DNA of 64,000 nucleotides from Streptomyces sp. NBC_00102. Its GTDB lineage: Bacteria > Actinomycetota > Actinomycetes > Streptomycetales > Streptomycetaceae. How positions within the stretch are numbered: the first letter of the stretch is position 1; the number at the start of each line of letters is the position of its first letter. A program made the position numbers and the translations under genes. The stretch lies in the NCBI RefSeq assembly GCF_026343115.1, contig NZ_JAPEMC010000001.1, forward strand, positions 1,116,001 through 1,180,000, read 5' to 3'. Positions 13,189 to 22,480 of the stretch are shown one piece after another. The notes below the pieces were generated by a model. The model worked only from the letters and a program-made list of their open reading frames with translations, ran no database searches and was not told the DNA's origin.

Positions 13189-14220
13189 TCAGCCGCCGAC
13201 GCTGCTGCTGCCCTTGCGGGACTCGGAGGCGGCATCGGACCCGGACCCCGGGCCCGAACCGGCGGCCTCGGCGGCAGCCGCCTGCCTCCGGCCGGCGATC
13301 AGGCTGGTGATGGTGGTGATCACCAGCACCCCGCAGATGACGGAGAGGGAGAACGGGATCGAGATCTCCGGGACGTGCACACCCGACTCGTGCAGCGCGT
13401 GCAGCACCAGCTTGACGCCGATGAAGCCGAGGATCACCGAGAGTCCGTAGCTGAGGTGGACCAGCTTCTTCAGCAGACCGCCGATGAGGAAGTACAGCTG
13501 GCGCAGCCCCATCAGCGCGAAGGCGTTGGCCGTGAAGACGATGTACGGGTCCTGCGTCAGGCCGAAGATCGCCGGGATGGAGTCGAGGGCGAACAGCACG
13601 TCGGTGGTGCCGATCGCGAGCATGACGACCATCAGCGGGGTCATGACGCGCTTGCCGTTGTTCCGGATGAAGAGCTTGGTGCCGTGGTACCGGTCGGCGA
13701 CGCCGAAGCGGTGCTCGATGGACTTGAGGAGCCGGTTCTCCTCGAACTCCTCCTCGTCCTCGTCGGTCCGCGCCTCCTGGATCAGTTTCCAGGCCGTGTA
13801 GATCAGGAACGCGCCGAAGATGTAGAAGACCCAGGAGAAGTTGGCGATGACGGCCGCGCCGGCCGCGATGAAGATTGCCCGGAGCACCAGCGCGATGAGC
13901 ACACCGACCAGCAGCACCCGCTGCTGGAGCTGGGAGGGCACCGAGAACTTGGCCATGATCAGGACGAAGACGAAGAGGTTGTCGACGCTCAGCGACTTCT
14001 CGGTGATGTAGCCGGCGAAGAACTCGCCGGATGCCTGGCTGTCGCCGAAGACCAGCAGGCCCAGGCCGAAGAGTGCCGCCAGAGCGATCCAGACGACCGT
14101 CCAGATTCCGGCTTCCTTGGTCGACACGTCATGGGGCTTGCGCCCGATGAAGAAGTCGACGGAGATGAGGGCTGCCAGACCGAGAATGGTCAGCGCCCAG
14201 AGGGTCCATGAAACGTCCAC
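13189..14220 (-). CDS. TerC/Alx-family integral membrane protein
   Basis: A 343-residue membrane protein of the TerC family, linked to tellurite resistance and, more recently, manganese export and metallation of exported proteins. It starts MDVSWTLWALTILGLAAL and shows about nine hydrophobic segments. Conserved acidic positions in membrane segments are visible, for example SVDNLFVFVLIMAKF and ALDSIPAIFGLT. The last 35 residues are Ala/Gly/Ser-rich and probably cytoplasmic. It neighbours two TerD-family genes on the same strand, suggesting a shared Ter stress function. Confidence 0.93.
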   Translation of the reverse strand: MDVSWTLWALTILGLAALISVDFFIGRKPHDVSTKEAGIWTVVWIALAALFGLGLLVFGDSQASGEFFAGYITEKSLSVDNLFVFVLIMAKFSVPSQLQQRVLLVGVLIALVLRAIFIAAGAAVIANFSWVFYIFGAFLIYTAWKLIQEARTDEDEEEFEENRLLKSIEHRFGVADRYHGTKLFIRNNGKRVMTPLMVVMLAIGTTDVLFALDSIPAIFGLTQDPYIVFTANAFALMGLRQLYFLIGGLLKKLVHLSYGLSVILGFIGVKLVLHALHESGVHVPEISIPFSLSVICGVLVITTITSLIAGRRQAAAAEAAGSGPGSGSDAASESRKGSSSVGG

Positions 14221-14557
14221 TGCGCCTCCGGCAGTTCGCTACGGCTACTGATCAGCGTCGTCGCTGCCGGAGGTCTCTTCCACCCGGGCGTACGGGATGT
14301 ACGCCGGGCCGGCGCCCCGGGACCGGTCACAGTCCGTACTGACGGGAACGCCACGTGTGGGAATACTCCCCTCCGTCCAAGAAACGGTACAGGCACACCC
14401 AAGAAAAGGTAAAGAGGATGGCAAAGAAGAATCAAAAGTCCCTGGTCCGGGTCGTCCTGCTGCGTTAGAGCCGCGCCCTTTCCGGCGACCGGACCCCGCA
14501 GTCCCCCGTGCACCGCGGTCCCCCCGGGCACCGGCGCCCGCCCGCCGGTGCCCGGCG
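14221..14557. promoter_or_regulatory. terC upstream region
   Basis: A 337-bp space between terC and the TerD-fusion gene. The terC promoter on the minus strand must lie here. On the plus strand an A-rich patch around 14380-14435 carries a good Shine-Dalgarno and a very short ORF, annotated separately. Confidence 0.4.
14418..14468 (+). CDS. Possible 16-residue leader-like peptide
   Basis: ATG at 14418 opens MAKKNQKSLVRVVLLR and stops at 14468. An AAAGG site lies about 8 nt upstream and the surrounding A-rich sequence contrasts with the GC-rich neighbourhood. No larger gene follows on this strand, so a leader role for a downstream gene is unlikely. It is basic and ends in a hydrophobic patch. 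It may be a real microprotein or chance; I do not recognise it. Confidence 0.3.
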   Translation: MAKKNQKSLVRVVLLR

Positions 14558-16492
14558 TCAGCGCCCCCGGGCCCGCCGCGCCTCGGCCACGGCCGCGAGC
14601 ACCTCTTCCAGCACCCGGCTGCCCTGCGGCACCCGAGGCGGTTCGTACGTCCACACGTGCCGGACCCAGGGATCGGCGAGGTGGTCGCCGGCGAGCGGGG
14701 TGAGCCGGAGGAGCCCCCGCCAGAACGGCGTGAGGAGCGGCCCGTACGCGGACGCCTCCTCCTGGTCCGCGACCAGCAGCAGATGCACCCCGACCGAGGG
14801 ACCCTCCTCGGCGAGGTAGCGCAGCCGGGTGACCGCGCGGTCGTCGAAGCCGTGGGGGAAGTCGTTGACGAGGAGCAGTTGTCCGGCCGGGTCGAGATCC
14901 GGCGGCAGCGCGTCGGCGGCGCCCGCCCGGACGGCCATCTGGACCAGGTCGACGCGTCGGGTGAGCCGGTCGAGCACGGCGTCGACCCCCGCGGCCCCCG
15001 CGGCCGGCGGCCCGGCGAGCACCCCGGCACGGATCAGCGGCGCGAGGGCGGCGGCTCCGGTACCCGCCGGGTCGATGGCCTGGAGGGACATCTCTCCCGC
15101 CGGATACGCGGCGAGCAGCCGTACGGCGTGGGCGACGGCGCTTTCCAGCGCGAGGCGCTTGAGGTCCGTACCGTCCAGCAGCAGGTCGGCGCCGGTGTCG
15201 CCGCGCCCCGAGTCGATCCACAGGCCCCGCTCCAGCGGAAGCCGTACGAGCAGGGGGATGCGCAGCTCCGGGCGTTCGGGCAGGCGCACGTCACCGAGCC
15301 GCAGGGCCCAGGGCTCCCCGGACGGCGTCCGGGGGGCGTGCCAGGCCGGCTGGTCCCAGTCGGCGCAGGGGGCGGGGAGCGCGGGCTCCACCACCTCGGA
15401 CTCGGCCGCCAGCTGGGCGAGGTCCCGGTCGAGCACCTCCCGGGCGCGACCGACCAGCTCGTCACGTTTCGCCCTGGCCGCCTCGCGCGCGGTGTCACCC
15501 GCCGCGCCGATGCGGTTGCGCGGGTCGGACAGGGTGCGGTCGAGCTCTTCCTCCAGCCGCGCCTCCGCGAAGTCGACGGCACCCCGGTAGGCGGCGACGC
15601 TGCGGGCCAGATCCTCGAACATGCCCCAGACCTGGTTGTAGAGCCGCTCGTCCATGGAGTGGCCGGCGGCGTCCCCGGCCACCGGCGCGGGGGGCCCGGA
15701 CGGGGCGGCGGGCTGTGCGGTGGGCGGGGCGGGAGGGGTGGGCGGGGCCTGAGGGGTGGGCGGAGCGGGAGGGGCGGTCCGGCGCCTCGGGTGCGCGTAG
15801 TCGATCCGACCCCCGGGCGGGACCACCGTCGCGTCCGCCGCGGCCGGCCCCGACGCGGCGGGTCCCGGCTGGGCCGTTCCCGACGGGGCGGGTCCCGGCT
15901 GGACGGGTCCCGGCTGGACGGGTCCCGGCTGGGCGGGTACGAGGGATCCTGTCGCCGTCTCCAGGATCGAGGCGGCCAGCTCGCCCGCCCCGCTCAGCCC
16001 CTGGTCGGCGAGCATGCCCGCGAGCCCGGAGGAGTAGCCCTGGCCGACGGCCCGTACCTTCCAGGCGCCGGAGCGGCGGTAGAACTCCAGGGCGCCGACG
16101 GCGGTCTCCATGTCCAGCCCGGTGAGGGTGAAGTCGGCGATCCCGGTGTCTCCGGGCCCGCTGACGGACACGAAGGGGGCGGCGACCGCACCGAAGCCCG
16201 TGGGGGCGCCGGTCGTCCGGGGAAGGGCCAGCAGCACGGTGACGCGGTGCACCTCGCCGGGCAGGGCGTCGAGGTCGAGGTCGAGCCGGTGTTCGGAGGC
16301 GGCCTGCCGGGGCACTTCGACGCCGGGCAGCCGGGGCGCCCCGGGGTGGGCGACCCACGCGGCGTCCCGTACGGTGCCCTGCTCGTCGGCGAGGGCGACC
16401 CCGGCCACGACGGGCGAGCCCGCCGACACCCGGACCTCCAGACGGGTCGAGGGCAGCGGGTGGTTCTGCCCCCGGACGAGTTCGGCCGTCAT
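14558..16492 (-). CDS. TerD-domain protein with large C-terminal region
   Basis: A 644-residue protein. Residues 1-180 form a TerD-like calcium-binding domain (for example DTGIADFTLTGLDMETAVGALEFY). Residues about 185-290 are a Pro/Ala/Gly-rich linker with QPGP repeats. The remaining 350 residues begin with a helical segment and end in a fold resembling an FtsK-type ATPase core (LLLVNDFPHGFDDRAVTRLRYL looks like a Walker B strand; I see no intact Walker A, and a degenerate NTPase is only my inference). ATG 16492 has a GGGACAGG ribosome site. The next gene upstream is another TerD protein. Confidence 0.85.
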   Translation of the reverse strand: MTAELVRGQNHPLPSTRLEVRVSAGSPVVAGVALADEQGTVRDAAWVAHPGAPRLPGVEVPRQAASEHRLDLDLDALPGEVHRVTVLLALPRTTGAPTGFGAVAAPFVSVSGPGDTGIADFTLTGLDMETAVGALEFYRRSGAWKVRAVGQGYSSGLAGMLADQGLSGAGELAASILETATGSLVPAQPGPVQPGPVQPGPAPSGTAQPGPAASGPAAADATVVPPGGRIDYAHPRRRTAPPAPPTPQAPPTPPAPPTAQPAAPSGPPAPVAGDAAGHSMDERLYNQVWGMFEDLARSVAAYRGAVDFAEARLEEELDRTLSDPRNRIGAAGDTAREAARAKRDELVGRAREVLDRDLAQLAAESEVVEPALPAPCADWDQPAWHAPRTPSGEPWALRLGDVRLPERPELRIPLLVRLPLERGLWIDSGRGDTGADLLLDGTDLKRLALESAVAHAVRLLAAYPAGEMSLQAIDPAGTGAAALAPLIRAGVLAGPPAAGAAGVDAVLDRLTRRVDLVQMAVRAGAADALPPDLDPAGQLLLVNDFPHGFDDRAVTRLRYLAEEGPSVGVHLLLVADQEEASAYGPLLTPFWRGLLRLTPLAGDHLADPWVRHVWTYEPPRVPQGSRVLEEVLAAVAEARRARGR

Positions 16493-16697
16493 CTGCCCTG
16501 TCCCCTTGCTGCCTGACCGTGTCGGCCGTGCGCGTGTGATGAGTGCGTTGCGCCGGGGTACGTCCCGCGTACGCGCGACTCCCGGCGGCGGAAGCCTCCG
16601 GGAGTCGTGTGGGCCGTCCGGCCCGGGGTTCGTGTCCGGTCCCGCCAGGACGACCCGTCCCACGCTCGGCGGGGCGGGTCCTGGCGGGACCGTCGGA

Positions 16698-17276
16698 TCA
16701 GAGGTGCGGCAGGATCGCCGGCATCAGGTCCTGGAAGGTGCGGCCGTTGGCCGGGTTGCCGAGGGCGGTCATCTGCCAGCCCCCACCGGCGCGGTGCACC
16801 TTCGCCATGATCTGGGCGGTGTACTGGCCGCCGCCGTCGAGGGTGTACCGGGCCAGTTCCTGGCCGTTGGTCTCGTCGACGATGCGGCAGAAGGCGTTCT
16901 GGACCTCCTGGAACGTCTGTCCGGTGAAGCTGTTCACCGTGAAGACGATCTGGTCGATGTGGACCGGCACCCTCGCCAGGTCCACCAGGATCGCCTCGTC
17001 GTCGCCGCCCGATCCGGCACCGCCGACGAGGTTGTCACCGGTGTGCTTGACCGAGCCGTCGTCGCTGACGAGGTGCCGGAAGAACACCACGTCCACCGGC
17101 TGCTTGTCGGCGAACAGGACCGCCGAGGCGTCCAGGTCGATCTCGCGGGTGCGCGATCCGAAGAAGCCGCGGCGCGGTGCCGCCTGCCAGCCGAGCCCCA
17201 TCCGCACCGCGGTCAGGGTTCCCCCGTCCTGCTTCTGCAGGCTGATCGCCTGACCCTTGGTCATGTTGACCGTCAC
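16698..17276 (-). CDS. terD: TerD-family stress protein
   Basis: A 192-residue cytoplasmic TerD-family protein, linked to tellurite and envelope stress and thought to bind calcium. Characteristic motifs are the opening MTKGQAISLQK, EIDLDASAVLF near residue 46, a GSGGDDEAI acidic loop near 90 and a second acidic loop DETNGQELARY. I chose GTG 17276, preceded by GAGGGGA; ATG 17264 is four codons inside. The TerD-fusion gene follows 205 bp downstream on the same strand, so the pair and terC make a small Ter cluster. Confidence 0.93.
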   Translation of the reverse strand: MTVNMTKGQAISLQKQDGGTLTAVRMGLGWQAAPRRGFFGSRTREIDLDASAVLFADKQPVDVVFFRHLVSDDGSVKHTGDNLVGGAGSGGDDEAILVDLARVPVHIDQIVFTVNSFTGQTFQEVQNAFCRIVDETNGQELARYTLDGGGQYTAQIMAKVHRAGGGWQMTALGNPANGRTFQDLMPAILPHL

Positions 17277-17380
17277 GCGTTGTCCCCTCTCCGCGTCGCT
17301 CCGCGTCGTGCTCCGCAACCGTCCGTGTTTGCGGGTTTCCCCGACCCTACGCATGCCGCCCCCGACCGGTACCGATCCGG

Positions 17381-17431
17381 GGCGTTCTGTGTCGTTCTTG
17401 CAACACAGTCGTTCTTGCGACACAGAACGCC
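17381..17431 (-). terminator. uvrB terminator with internal duplication
   Basis: Perfect 14-bp arms (17381-17394 and 17418-17431) enclose a 23-nt loop that repeats part of the arm: GTCGTTCTTGC occurs twice 18 bp apart. It starts 36 bp beyond the uvrB stop. Confidence 0.75.
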
Positions 17432-17467
17432 GGCCGGAGCCGTCACGGTGCTCGTACCCCCGGTCCG

Positions 17468-19612
17468 TCAGGCGATACCCGCCTCCTTCATCTGCCGCAG
17501 CTCCTTCTTCAGCTCGCCCACCTCGTCGCGCAGGCGTGCGGCGACCTCGAACTGGAGGTCGGCGGCTGCGGCCCGCATCCGCTCGGTCATCTCCTCGATG
17601 ATCCCGGACAGCTCCTCGGCGGGCCGGTCGCTGGTCACCGCACCCCTGGCGCGGGCCCTGCCGGAGTCCGCCTTGGCCTCCCCCGCCTTGCTCGCCGCCT
17701 TGCCGCCGAGCGTGGGCACCGGGGCCTTGGCCCCCTTGGTCTGCCGGTAGCCGGTGCCGAGCAGCTGCTCGGTGTCGACCTCCTCGCGGGCGATGGAGGC
17801 GACGATGTCGTTGATCTTCTTGCGGAGCGGCTGCGGGTCGATGCCGCGCTCGGTGTTGTACGCGATCTGCTTCTCGCGGCGCCGGTTGGTCTCGTCGATG
17901 GCCTGCGCCATGGCGGGGGTGACCTTGTCCGCGTACATGTGGACCTGGCCGGAGACGTTGCGCGCCGCGCGTCCGATGGTCTGGATGAGCGAGGTGGCCG
18001 AGCGCAGGAACCCCTGCTTATCGGCGTCGAGGATCGCGACCAGCGAGACCTCCGGCAGGTCGAGGCCCTCGCGCAGGAGGTTGATGCCGACCAGGACGTC
18101 GTACTCGCCGGACCGCAGTTCGCGCAGCAGCTCGATGCGGCGCAGGGTGTCGACGTCGCTGTGGAGGTACCTGACCTGGATACCGAGTTCGAGGAAGTAG
18201 TCGGTGAGGTCCTCGGACATCTTCTTGGTGAGGGTGGTGACGAGAACCCGCTCGTCGCGTTCGGTGCGGGTACGGATCTCGTGGACGAGGTCGTCGATCT
18301 GGCCCTCGGTGGGCTTGACGACGATCTCCGGGTCGACCAGTCCGGTCGGGCGGATGATCTGCTCCACGAATCCGTCGCCGCGCGAGAGCTCGTAGTTGCC
18401 CGGGGTGGCGGAGAGGTAGACGGTCTGCCCGATCCGCTCCTGGAACTCCTCCCACTTCAGGGGGCGGTTGTCCAGCGCGGACGGCAGCCGGAAGCCGTGG
18501 TCGACGAGGGTCCGCTTGCGGGAGGCGTCGCCCTCGTACATCGCGCCGATCTGCGGCACGGTGACGTGGGACTCGTCCAGCACCAGCAGGAAGTCCTCGG
18601 GGAAGTAGTCGAGGAGGGTGTTCGGGGCGGTGCCGGGCGAGCGGCCGTCGAAGTGCATCGAGTAGTTCTCGACGCCGGAACAGGTGCCGATCTGGCGGAG
18701 CATCTCGATGTCGTACGTGGTGCGCATGCGCAGGCGCTGGGCCTCCAGCATCTTGCCCTGCTTCTCCATGGAGGCCAGCCGCTCCCCCAGCTCCTGCTCG
18801 ATGCCGGTGATCGCCTTCTCCATGCGCTCGGGTCCGGCGACGTAGTGGGTGGCGGGGAAGACGTGCAGCGAGGTGTCCTCGCTGATCACCTCGCCGGTGA
18901 GCGGGTGGAGGGTGGAGAGCGCCTCGATCTCGTCGCCGAACATCTCGATGCGGACCGCGAGCTCTTCGTAGACCGGGAAGATCTCGATCGTGTCGCCGCG
19001 CACCCGGAAGGTGCCGCGGGTGAACGCGAGGTCGTTGCGGGTGTACTGGATCTCCACGAACCGGCGCAGCAGCTGGTCGCGGTCGATCTCGTCGCCGACC
19101 TTGAGCTGGATCATGCGGTCGACGTACTCCTGCGGGGTACCGAGGCCGTAGATGCAGGAGACGGAGGCGACCACGACGACGTCCCGCCGGGTGAGCAGGG
19201 AGTTCGTCGCGGAGTGGCGCAGCCGCTCGACCTCCTCGTTGATCGAGGAGTCCTTCTCGATGTAGGTGTCCGACTGCGGGACGTACGCCTCGGGCTGGTA
19301 GTAGTCGTAGTACGAGACGAAGTACTCGACGGCGTTGTTCGGGAGCAGCTCGCGGAACTCGTTGGCCAGCTGCGCCGCGAGCGTCTTGTTGGGCGCCATG
19401 ACGAGGGTCGGCCGCTGAAGCTTCTCGATCATCCAGGCGGTGGTCGCCGATTTACCGGTGCCGGTCGCGCCGAGCAGGACGACATCCTTCTCACCTGCCC
19501 GAATGCGCTTTTCGAGCTCGGCGATGGCCGTCGGCTGGTCGCCGCTGGGCTGGTAGGGACTGACGACCTCGAAAGGCGCCACCGAACGTTCGATCTTCGA
19601 AACGGGCCGCAT
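17468..19612 (-). CDS. uvrB: Excinuclease ABC subunit B
   Basis: UvrB is the central helicase-like protein of nucleotide excision repair. The 714-residue protein has Walker [14 protein letters not shown] near residue 46, the beta-hairpin region [20 protein letters not shown] near 100-120, helicase motif QTIGRAARN near 545 and a C-terminal UVR motif ([14 protein letters not shown]) that contacts UvrC. I chose ATG 19612, where homology begins; upstream in-frame codons run into the insertion-sequence flank. A 247-bp space separates it from an IS110 transposase, so the insertion sits directly behind its promoter. Confidence 0.97.
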   Translation of the reverse strand: MRPVSKIERSVAPFEVVSPYQPSGDQPTAIAELEKRIRAGEKDVVLLGATGTGKSATTAWMIEKLQRPTLVMAPNKTLAAQLANEFRELLPNNAVEYFVSYYDYYQPEAYVPQSDTYIEKDSSINEEVERLRHSATNSLLTRRDVVVVASVSCIYGLGTPQEYVDRMIQLKVGDEIDRDQLLRRFVEIQYTRNDLAFTRGTFRVRGDTIEIFPVYEELAVRIEMFGDEIEALSTLHPLTGEVISEDTSLHVFPATHYVAGPERMEKAITGIEQELGERLASMEKQGKMLEAQRLRMRTTYDIEMLRQIGTCSGVENYSMHFDGRSPGTAPNTLLDYFPEDFLLVLDESHVTVPQIGAMYEGDASRKRTLVDHGFRLPSALDNRPLKWEEFQERIGQTVYLSATPGNYELSRGDGFVEQIIRPTGLVDPEIVVKPTEGQIDDLVHEIRTRTERDERVLVTTLTKKMSEDLTDYFLELGIQVRYLHSDVDTLRRIELLRELRSGEYDVLVGINLLREGLDLPEVSLVAILDADKQGFLRSATSLIQTIGRAARNVSGQVHMYADKVTPAMAQAIDETNRRREKQIAYNTERGIDPQPLRKKINDIVASIAREEVDTEQLLGTGYRQTKGAKAPVPTLGGKAASKAGEAKADSGRARARGAVTSDRPAEELSGIIEEMTERMRAAAADLQFEVAARLRDEVGELKKELRQMKEAGIA

Positions 19613-19689
19613 GCATCCACCGTACGACCCCCCACTGACATTGATGCTGATACTCAGGTTCCGGTGGTCGTGGCTCTGCCACTGACTGA

Positions 19690-21077
19690 CGCCCTGCTGG
19701 GCTGTCCTCAAGTTGTTCTGTCCGGCCGCCGGAACCTGTTCTCATGGCTCCGGCCGGGCGGAACATGACCTGATAGGAGCTTGGTCAGAAGCCCCCTTCA
19801 ATGTCCTGTCTGCGCCACCCGGCCGGCGCCCACCTCCGGTTGGGAAGGCACTATCAGCATGACATCAGAGGTCGCAGAGGAGACTGTGGACCAGGCTGTG
19901 TTCGGCGGGGTCGACTCCCATGCCGACACCGTGCATGTCGCGGTTGTCAGCGACAACGGCGGGCACCTCGCCGATGCCGAGTTCGCCACCACGGCCGCCG
20001 GATACGCGGCGGCCCTGGCGTTCCTGGACGCCCATGGCCATGTGAGGGCGATCGGTGTGGAGGGCACTGCCTCCTACGGTGCCGGATTCACCCGTGCCGC
20101 CCGCTCACGCGGGCACCGGGTCGTCGAGGTCAACCGGCCCGACCGGGCCGAACGCCGCCGGATCGGCAAGTCCGACCCCATCGATGCTTACGCCGCCGCG
20201 CGAGCCGCACTGTCCGGACGGGCTTCCAGCGCGCCCAAGGACGACACCGTCACCGGCATACGGGCCATGCACAACACCGCCCGCTCCGCTGTCAAAGCCC
20301 GCACCGCCGCCCTGAACCAGATCACCCACATCCTCATCACCGCCCCCGAGGACATCCGCGCCCGATACGGACAGCTCAAAGGGAATGCCCGCACCGACGC
20401 CCTGGCCCGGTTGCGACCGGCCGGAGACGCGGTCCACATTGCGGTCCTCACCGCGCTGAAGAGCCTCGCCCGACGCGTCAACGGACTTGCCGCGGAGCAC
20501 GAGGCTCTCACCAAGGCGCTGGACAGCGAGGTCACCGCGCACAACCCCGGGCTGCGGGCTGCTTACGGAGTCGGCCCCGACACTGCTGCCCAACTGCTGA
20601 TCACGGCCGGAGGCAACCCCGAACGCATGCGGACCGAGTCCTCCTTCGCAGCCCTCTGCGGAGCCGCGCCGGTCCCCGCCTCCAGCGGCCGGACCAACCG
20701 TCACCGCCTCTCGCGAGGCGGTGACCGGGCAGCCAACGCCGCCCTCTACCGAATCGCCCTCGTCCGCATGTCCAGCGATTCCCGCACCCGCGAGTACGTG
20801 GTCCGCCAGACCGCCGCCGGCCGCACGAAGAAGGAGATCATCCGGCTCCTGAAACGGGCCATCGCCCGGGAGATGTTCCGTTGCCTCACCACTACGGTCA
20901 CCGTTCCCGGCATCGCCGACCTGCGACCCCTGCGGCAGTCCAAGAACATCACCCTCACCACCGCGGCAAGCCACTTCGGCCTCTGGCCGGCCACCATCTC
21001 CACTCTCGAACGGGGAATCCGCCGGGACGACGACCTGGCCAGCACCTACCGGGACTGGCTCCAAGCAGCATGAGTCC
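19690..21077 (+). mobile_element. IS110-family insertion sequence (ends approximate)
   Basis: The element consists of a transposase gene and about 170 bp of upstream non-coding sequence. IS110 elements lack terminal inverted repeats, so the ends cannot be read without an empty site. In the IS110 group the upstream end is known to encode the structured bridge RNA that selects donor and target DNA, so 19690-19858 is the candidate bridge-RNA region. Two near-identical TCCGGCCG-type direct repeats occur at 19720-19755. The right end lies at or just after 21077, abutting the next gene's stop. Confidence 0.65.
19859..21073 (+). CDS. IS110-family transposase
   Basis: A 404-residue DEDD transposase. 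The RuvC-like N-terminal domain has D in GVDSHADTVHVAV, E in GVEGTASYGAGF and the DxxD-type pair in KSDPIDAYAAARA. The Transposase_20 (IS116/IS110/IS902) domain near residues 240-330 contains the catalytic serine region PVPASSGRTNRHRLSRGG. The last 45 residues (from about 355) look like an added helix-turn-helix (LTTAASHFGLWPATISTLERG), a tail I recall in Streptomyces relatives. I chose ATG 19859; in-frame codons upstream lie in the probable bridge-RNA region. Confidence 0.93.
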   Translation: MTSEVAEETVDQAVFGGVDSHADTVHVAVVSDNGGHLADAEFATTAAGYAAALAFLDAHGHVRAIGVEGTASYGAGFTRAARSRGHRVVEVNRPDRAERRRIGKSDPIDAYAAARAALSGRASSAPKDDTVTGIRAMHNTARSAVKARTAALNQITHILITAPEDIRARYGQLKGNARTDALARLRPAGDAVHIAVLTALKSLARRVNGLAAEHEALTKALDSEVTAHNPGLRAAYGVGPDTAAQLLITAGGNPERMRTESSFAALCGAAPVPASSGRTNRHRLSRGGDRAANAALYRIALVRMSSDSRTREYVVRQTAAGRTKKEIIRLLKRAIAREMFRCLTTTVTVPGIADLRPLRQSKNITLTTAASHFGLWPATISTLERGIRRDDDLASTYRDWLQAA

Positions 21078-21509
21078 TCAGAGAACGTCCGACCCCCGGG
21101 GCCACTGAAGGCCCTCAGGGGAAAACTTCGGCGGCCGGCCGGCCCGCACGAAGTCGCGGTACTCGTCCTGGACGACGTTCTCGTTGACCCACCGCCCCCG
21201 CTCGGCTCCAGTGCGATCTTCGGCAATGATCAGCGCGGCCAGCGGGTCCTCAGCCATGCCCAGGAACCGGCCGAACTCGTCGGCCTCCTCATCAGGATCG
21301 AGCGGCGGGAACTCGCCCAGGTCCAGGAAACTCTCACTGCCGACGTCCTCGACCGCGTGGAGATAGACCTCATAGGACGCCTTCGCCGGACGAACCTCTA
21401 CATAGCGCACGCCGGGACGCTCGGCCGAACTCCACGGCCCAAGGAACTGCTCAACCGCGTGACCCCGCCGCAATGACCCGAGGATGAACACTTCCGCCAA
21501 GTACCGCAC
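21078..21509 (-). CDS. Hypothetical acidic protein beside the insertion sequence
   Basis: A 143-residue soluble protein that I do not recognise. The middle is acidic (DPDEEADEFGRFLGMAEDP) and the C-terminus ends SDVL. Its stop codon begins four bases after the transposase stop, so the insertion may have replaced the original C-terminus or simply landed behind it. It lies between conserved genes uvrB and the MHYT gene, so gene and IS may have arrived together. Confidence 0.6.
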   Translation of the reverse strand: MRYLAEVFILGSLRRGHAVEQFLGPWSSAERPGVRYVEVRPAKASYEVYLHAVEDVGSESFLDLGEFPPLDPDEEADEFGRFLGMAEDPLAALIIAEDRTGAERGRWVNENVVQDEYRDFVRAGRPPKFSPEGLQWPRGSDVL

Positions 21510-21589
21510 CCGGCCACCATACGGCGCAACGACCCGCCTCAGGCCCCTCGAAAGACTTGACGACCAATAGGAGCATCAACGGCGGCCGG

Positions 21590-22480
21590 TCAGCGGCAGC
21601 GGGACCTGCGGGCGCTGTCGAAGGCCGGCGCGGTGGCGGAGTCGGACCGGCGCCGGACCGGGAGGGTGCCCGGGGATCCGTCGGTGGGGCGGGTCGTGCC
21701 GTTCCGGCCCGGGTCGCCCCCCACGACCAGCGGATCGAACAGCACGATCACCCCGGCGAGCAGCAGGAAGGCCAGCGGCCCGACGAGGAGGGGGACCAGG
21801 ATCGAGCCGACGGTCTCGCCCCCGGCCTCTCCGGCGGCGCCGGGGTGGAGATGGACCCGGAGCGCGGCCATGCCCGTGTAGTGCATCCCGCTCACGGCGG
21901 CGCCCATGACGACGCCGGCACCGAGGCTCGGCAGGAAGCCGTGGAGCGAGACCGCGGCCCAGAGCGCGACGGTCGCGGCGACCACGGCGATGAGGACGGA
22001 GAGGGTCACGGTGGCCGTCGAGTACGCGAACCGCCCCTGGAAGTCCATGGCCGCCATGCCGAGGTAGTGCATGGAGGCGACCCCGAGGCCGGTGATGGTG
22101 CCGCCGGTGACCAGGGCCAGCGGAGTCGCGCCCCGGTAACCCACGATGAAGATGCCGATACCGACCATGACGATCGCCACGGCGAGGCTCGCGAACATCA
22201 GCGGCAGGTCGTACCGGATCGTGGCGCCGCCGATGCGGAACCCCATCATCGCGATGAAGTGCATGGTCCAGATGCCGGAGCCGATGGACGTGGCGCCGAG
22301 CGCGAGCCATCCGGCCCGGTGCGGGCGGCGGTCGGGATTCGGCCCCGCGGGGAGGGACCGGGCGCCGCGGACGGACCGGACGGTGCAGCGCAGCCCGAGC
22401 GCGGCGCCGAGGCAGGCCATGAGGAAAGCCGCGACCGGGGTCACGAGGCCGTAGGAGAAGCCGTCGACTGTGCCCTGCAT
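21590..22480 (-). CDS. MHYT-domain integral membrane sensor
   Basis: A 296-residue membrane protein with seven or so hydrophobic helices and three MHYT-type motifs: MHFIAMMGF, MHYLGMAAMDF and MHYTGMAALRV. The Met/His residues are thought to bind copper and to sense oxygen, CO or NO. No GGDEF, EAL or kinase domain is attached, so the output is unknown. The last 60 residues are hydrophilic and Arg-rich. ATG 22480 is chosen because the first transmembrane helix begins about 10 residues later. Confidence 0.9.
   Translation of the reverse strand: MQGTVDGFSYGLVTPVAAFLMACLGAALGLRCTVRSVRGARSLPAGPNPDRRPHRAGWLALGATSIGSGIWTMHFIAMMGFRIGGATIRYDLPLMFASLAVAIVMVGIGIFIVGYRGATPLALVTGGTITGLGVASMHYLGMAAMDFQGRFAYSTATVTLSVLIAVVAATVALWAAVSLHGFLPSLGAGVVMGAAVSGMHYTGMAALRVHLHPGAAGEAGGETVGSILVPLLVGPLAFLLLAGVIVLFDPLVVGGDPGRNGTTRPTDGSPGTLPVRRRSDSATAPAFDSARRSRCR

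Noticed and set aside
19570..19600. LexA-like palindrome near the uvrB start
   Set aside because: The CGAACGTTCG sequence lies within the coding region and lacks the expected spacer.
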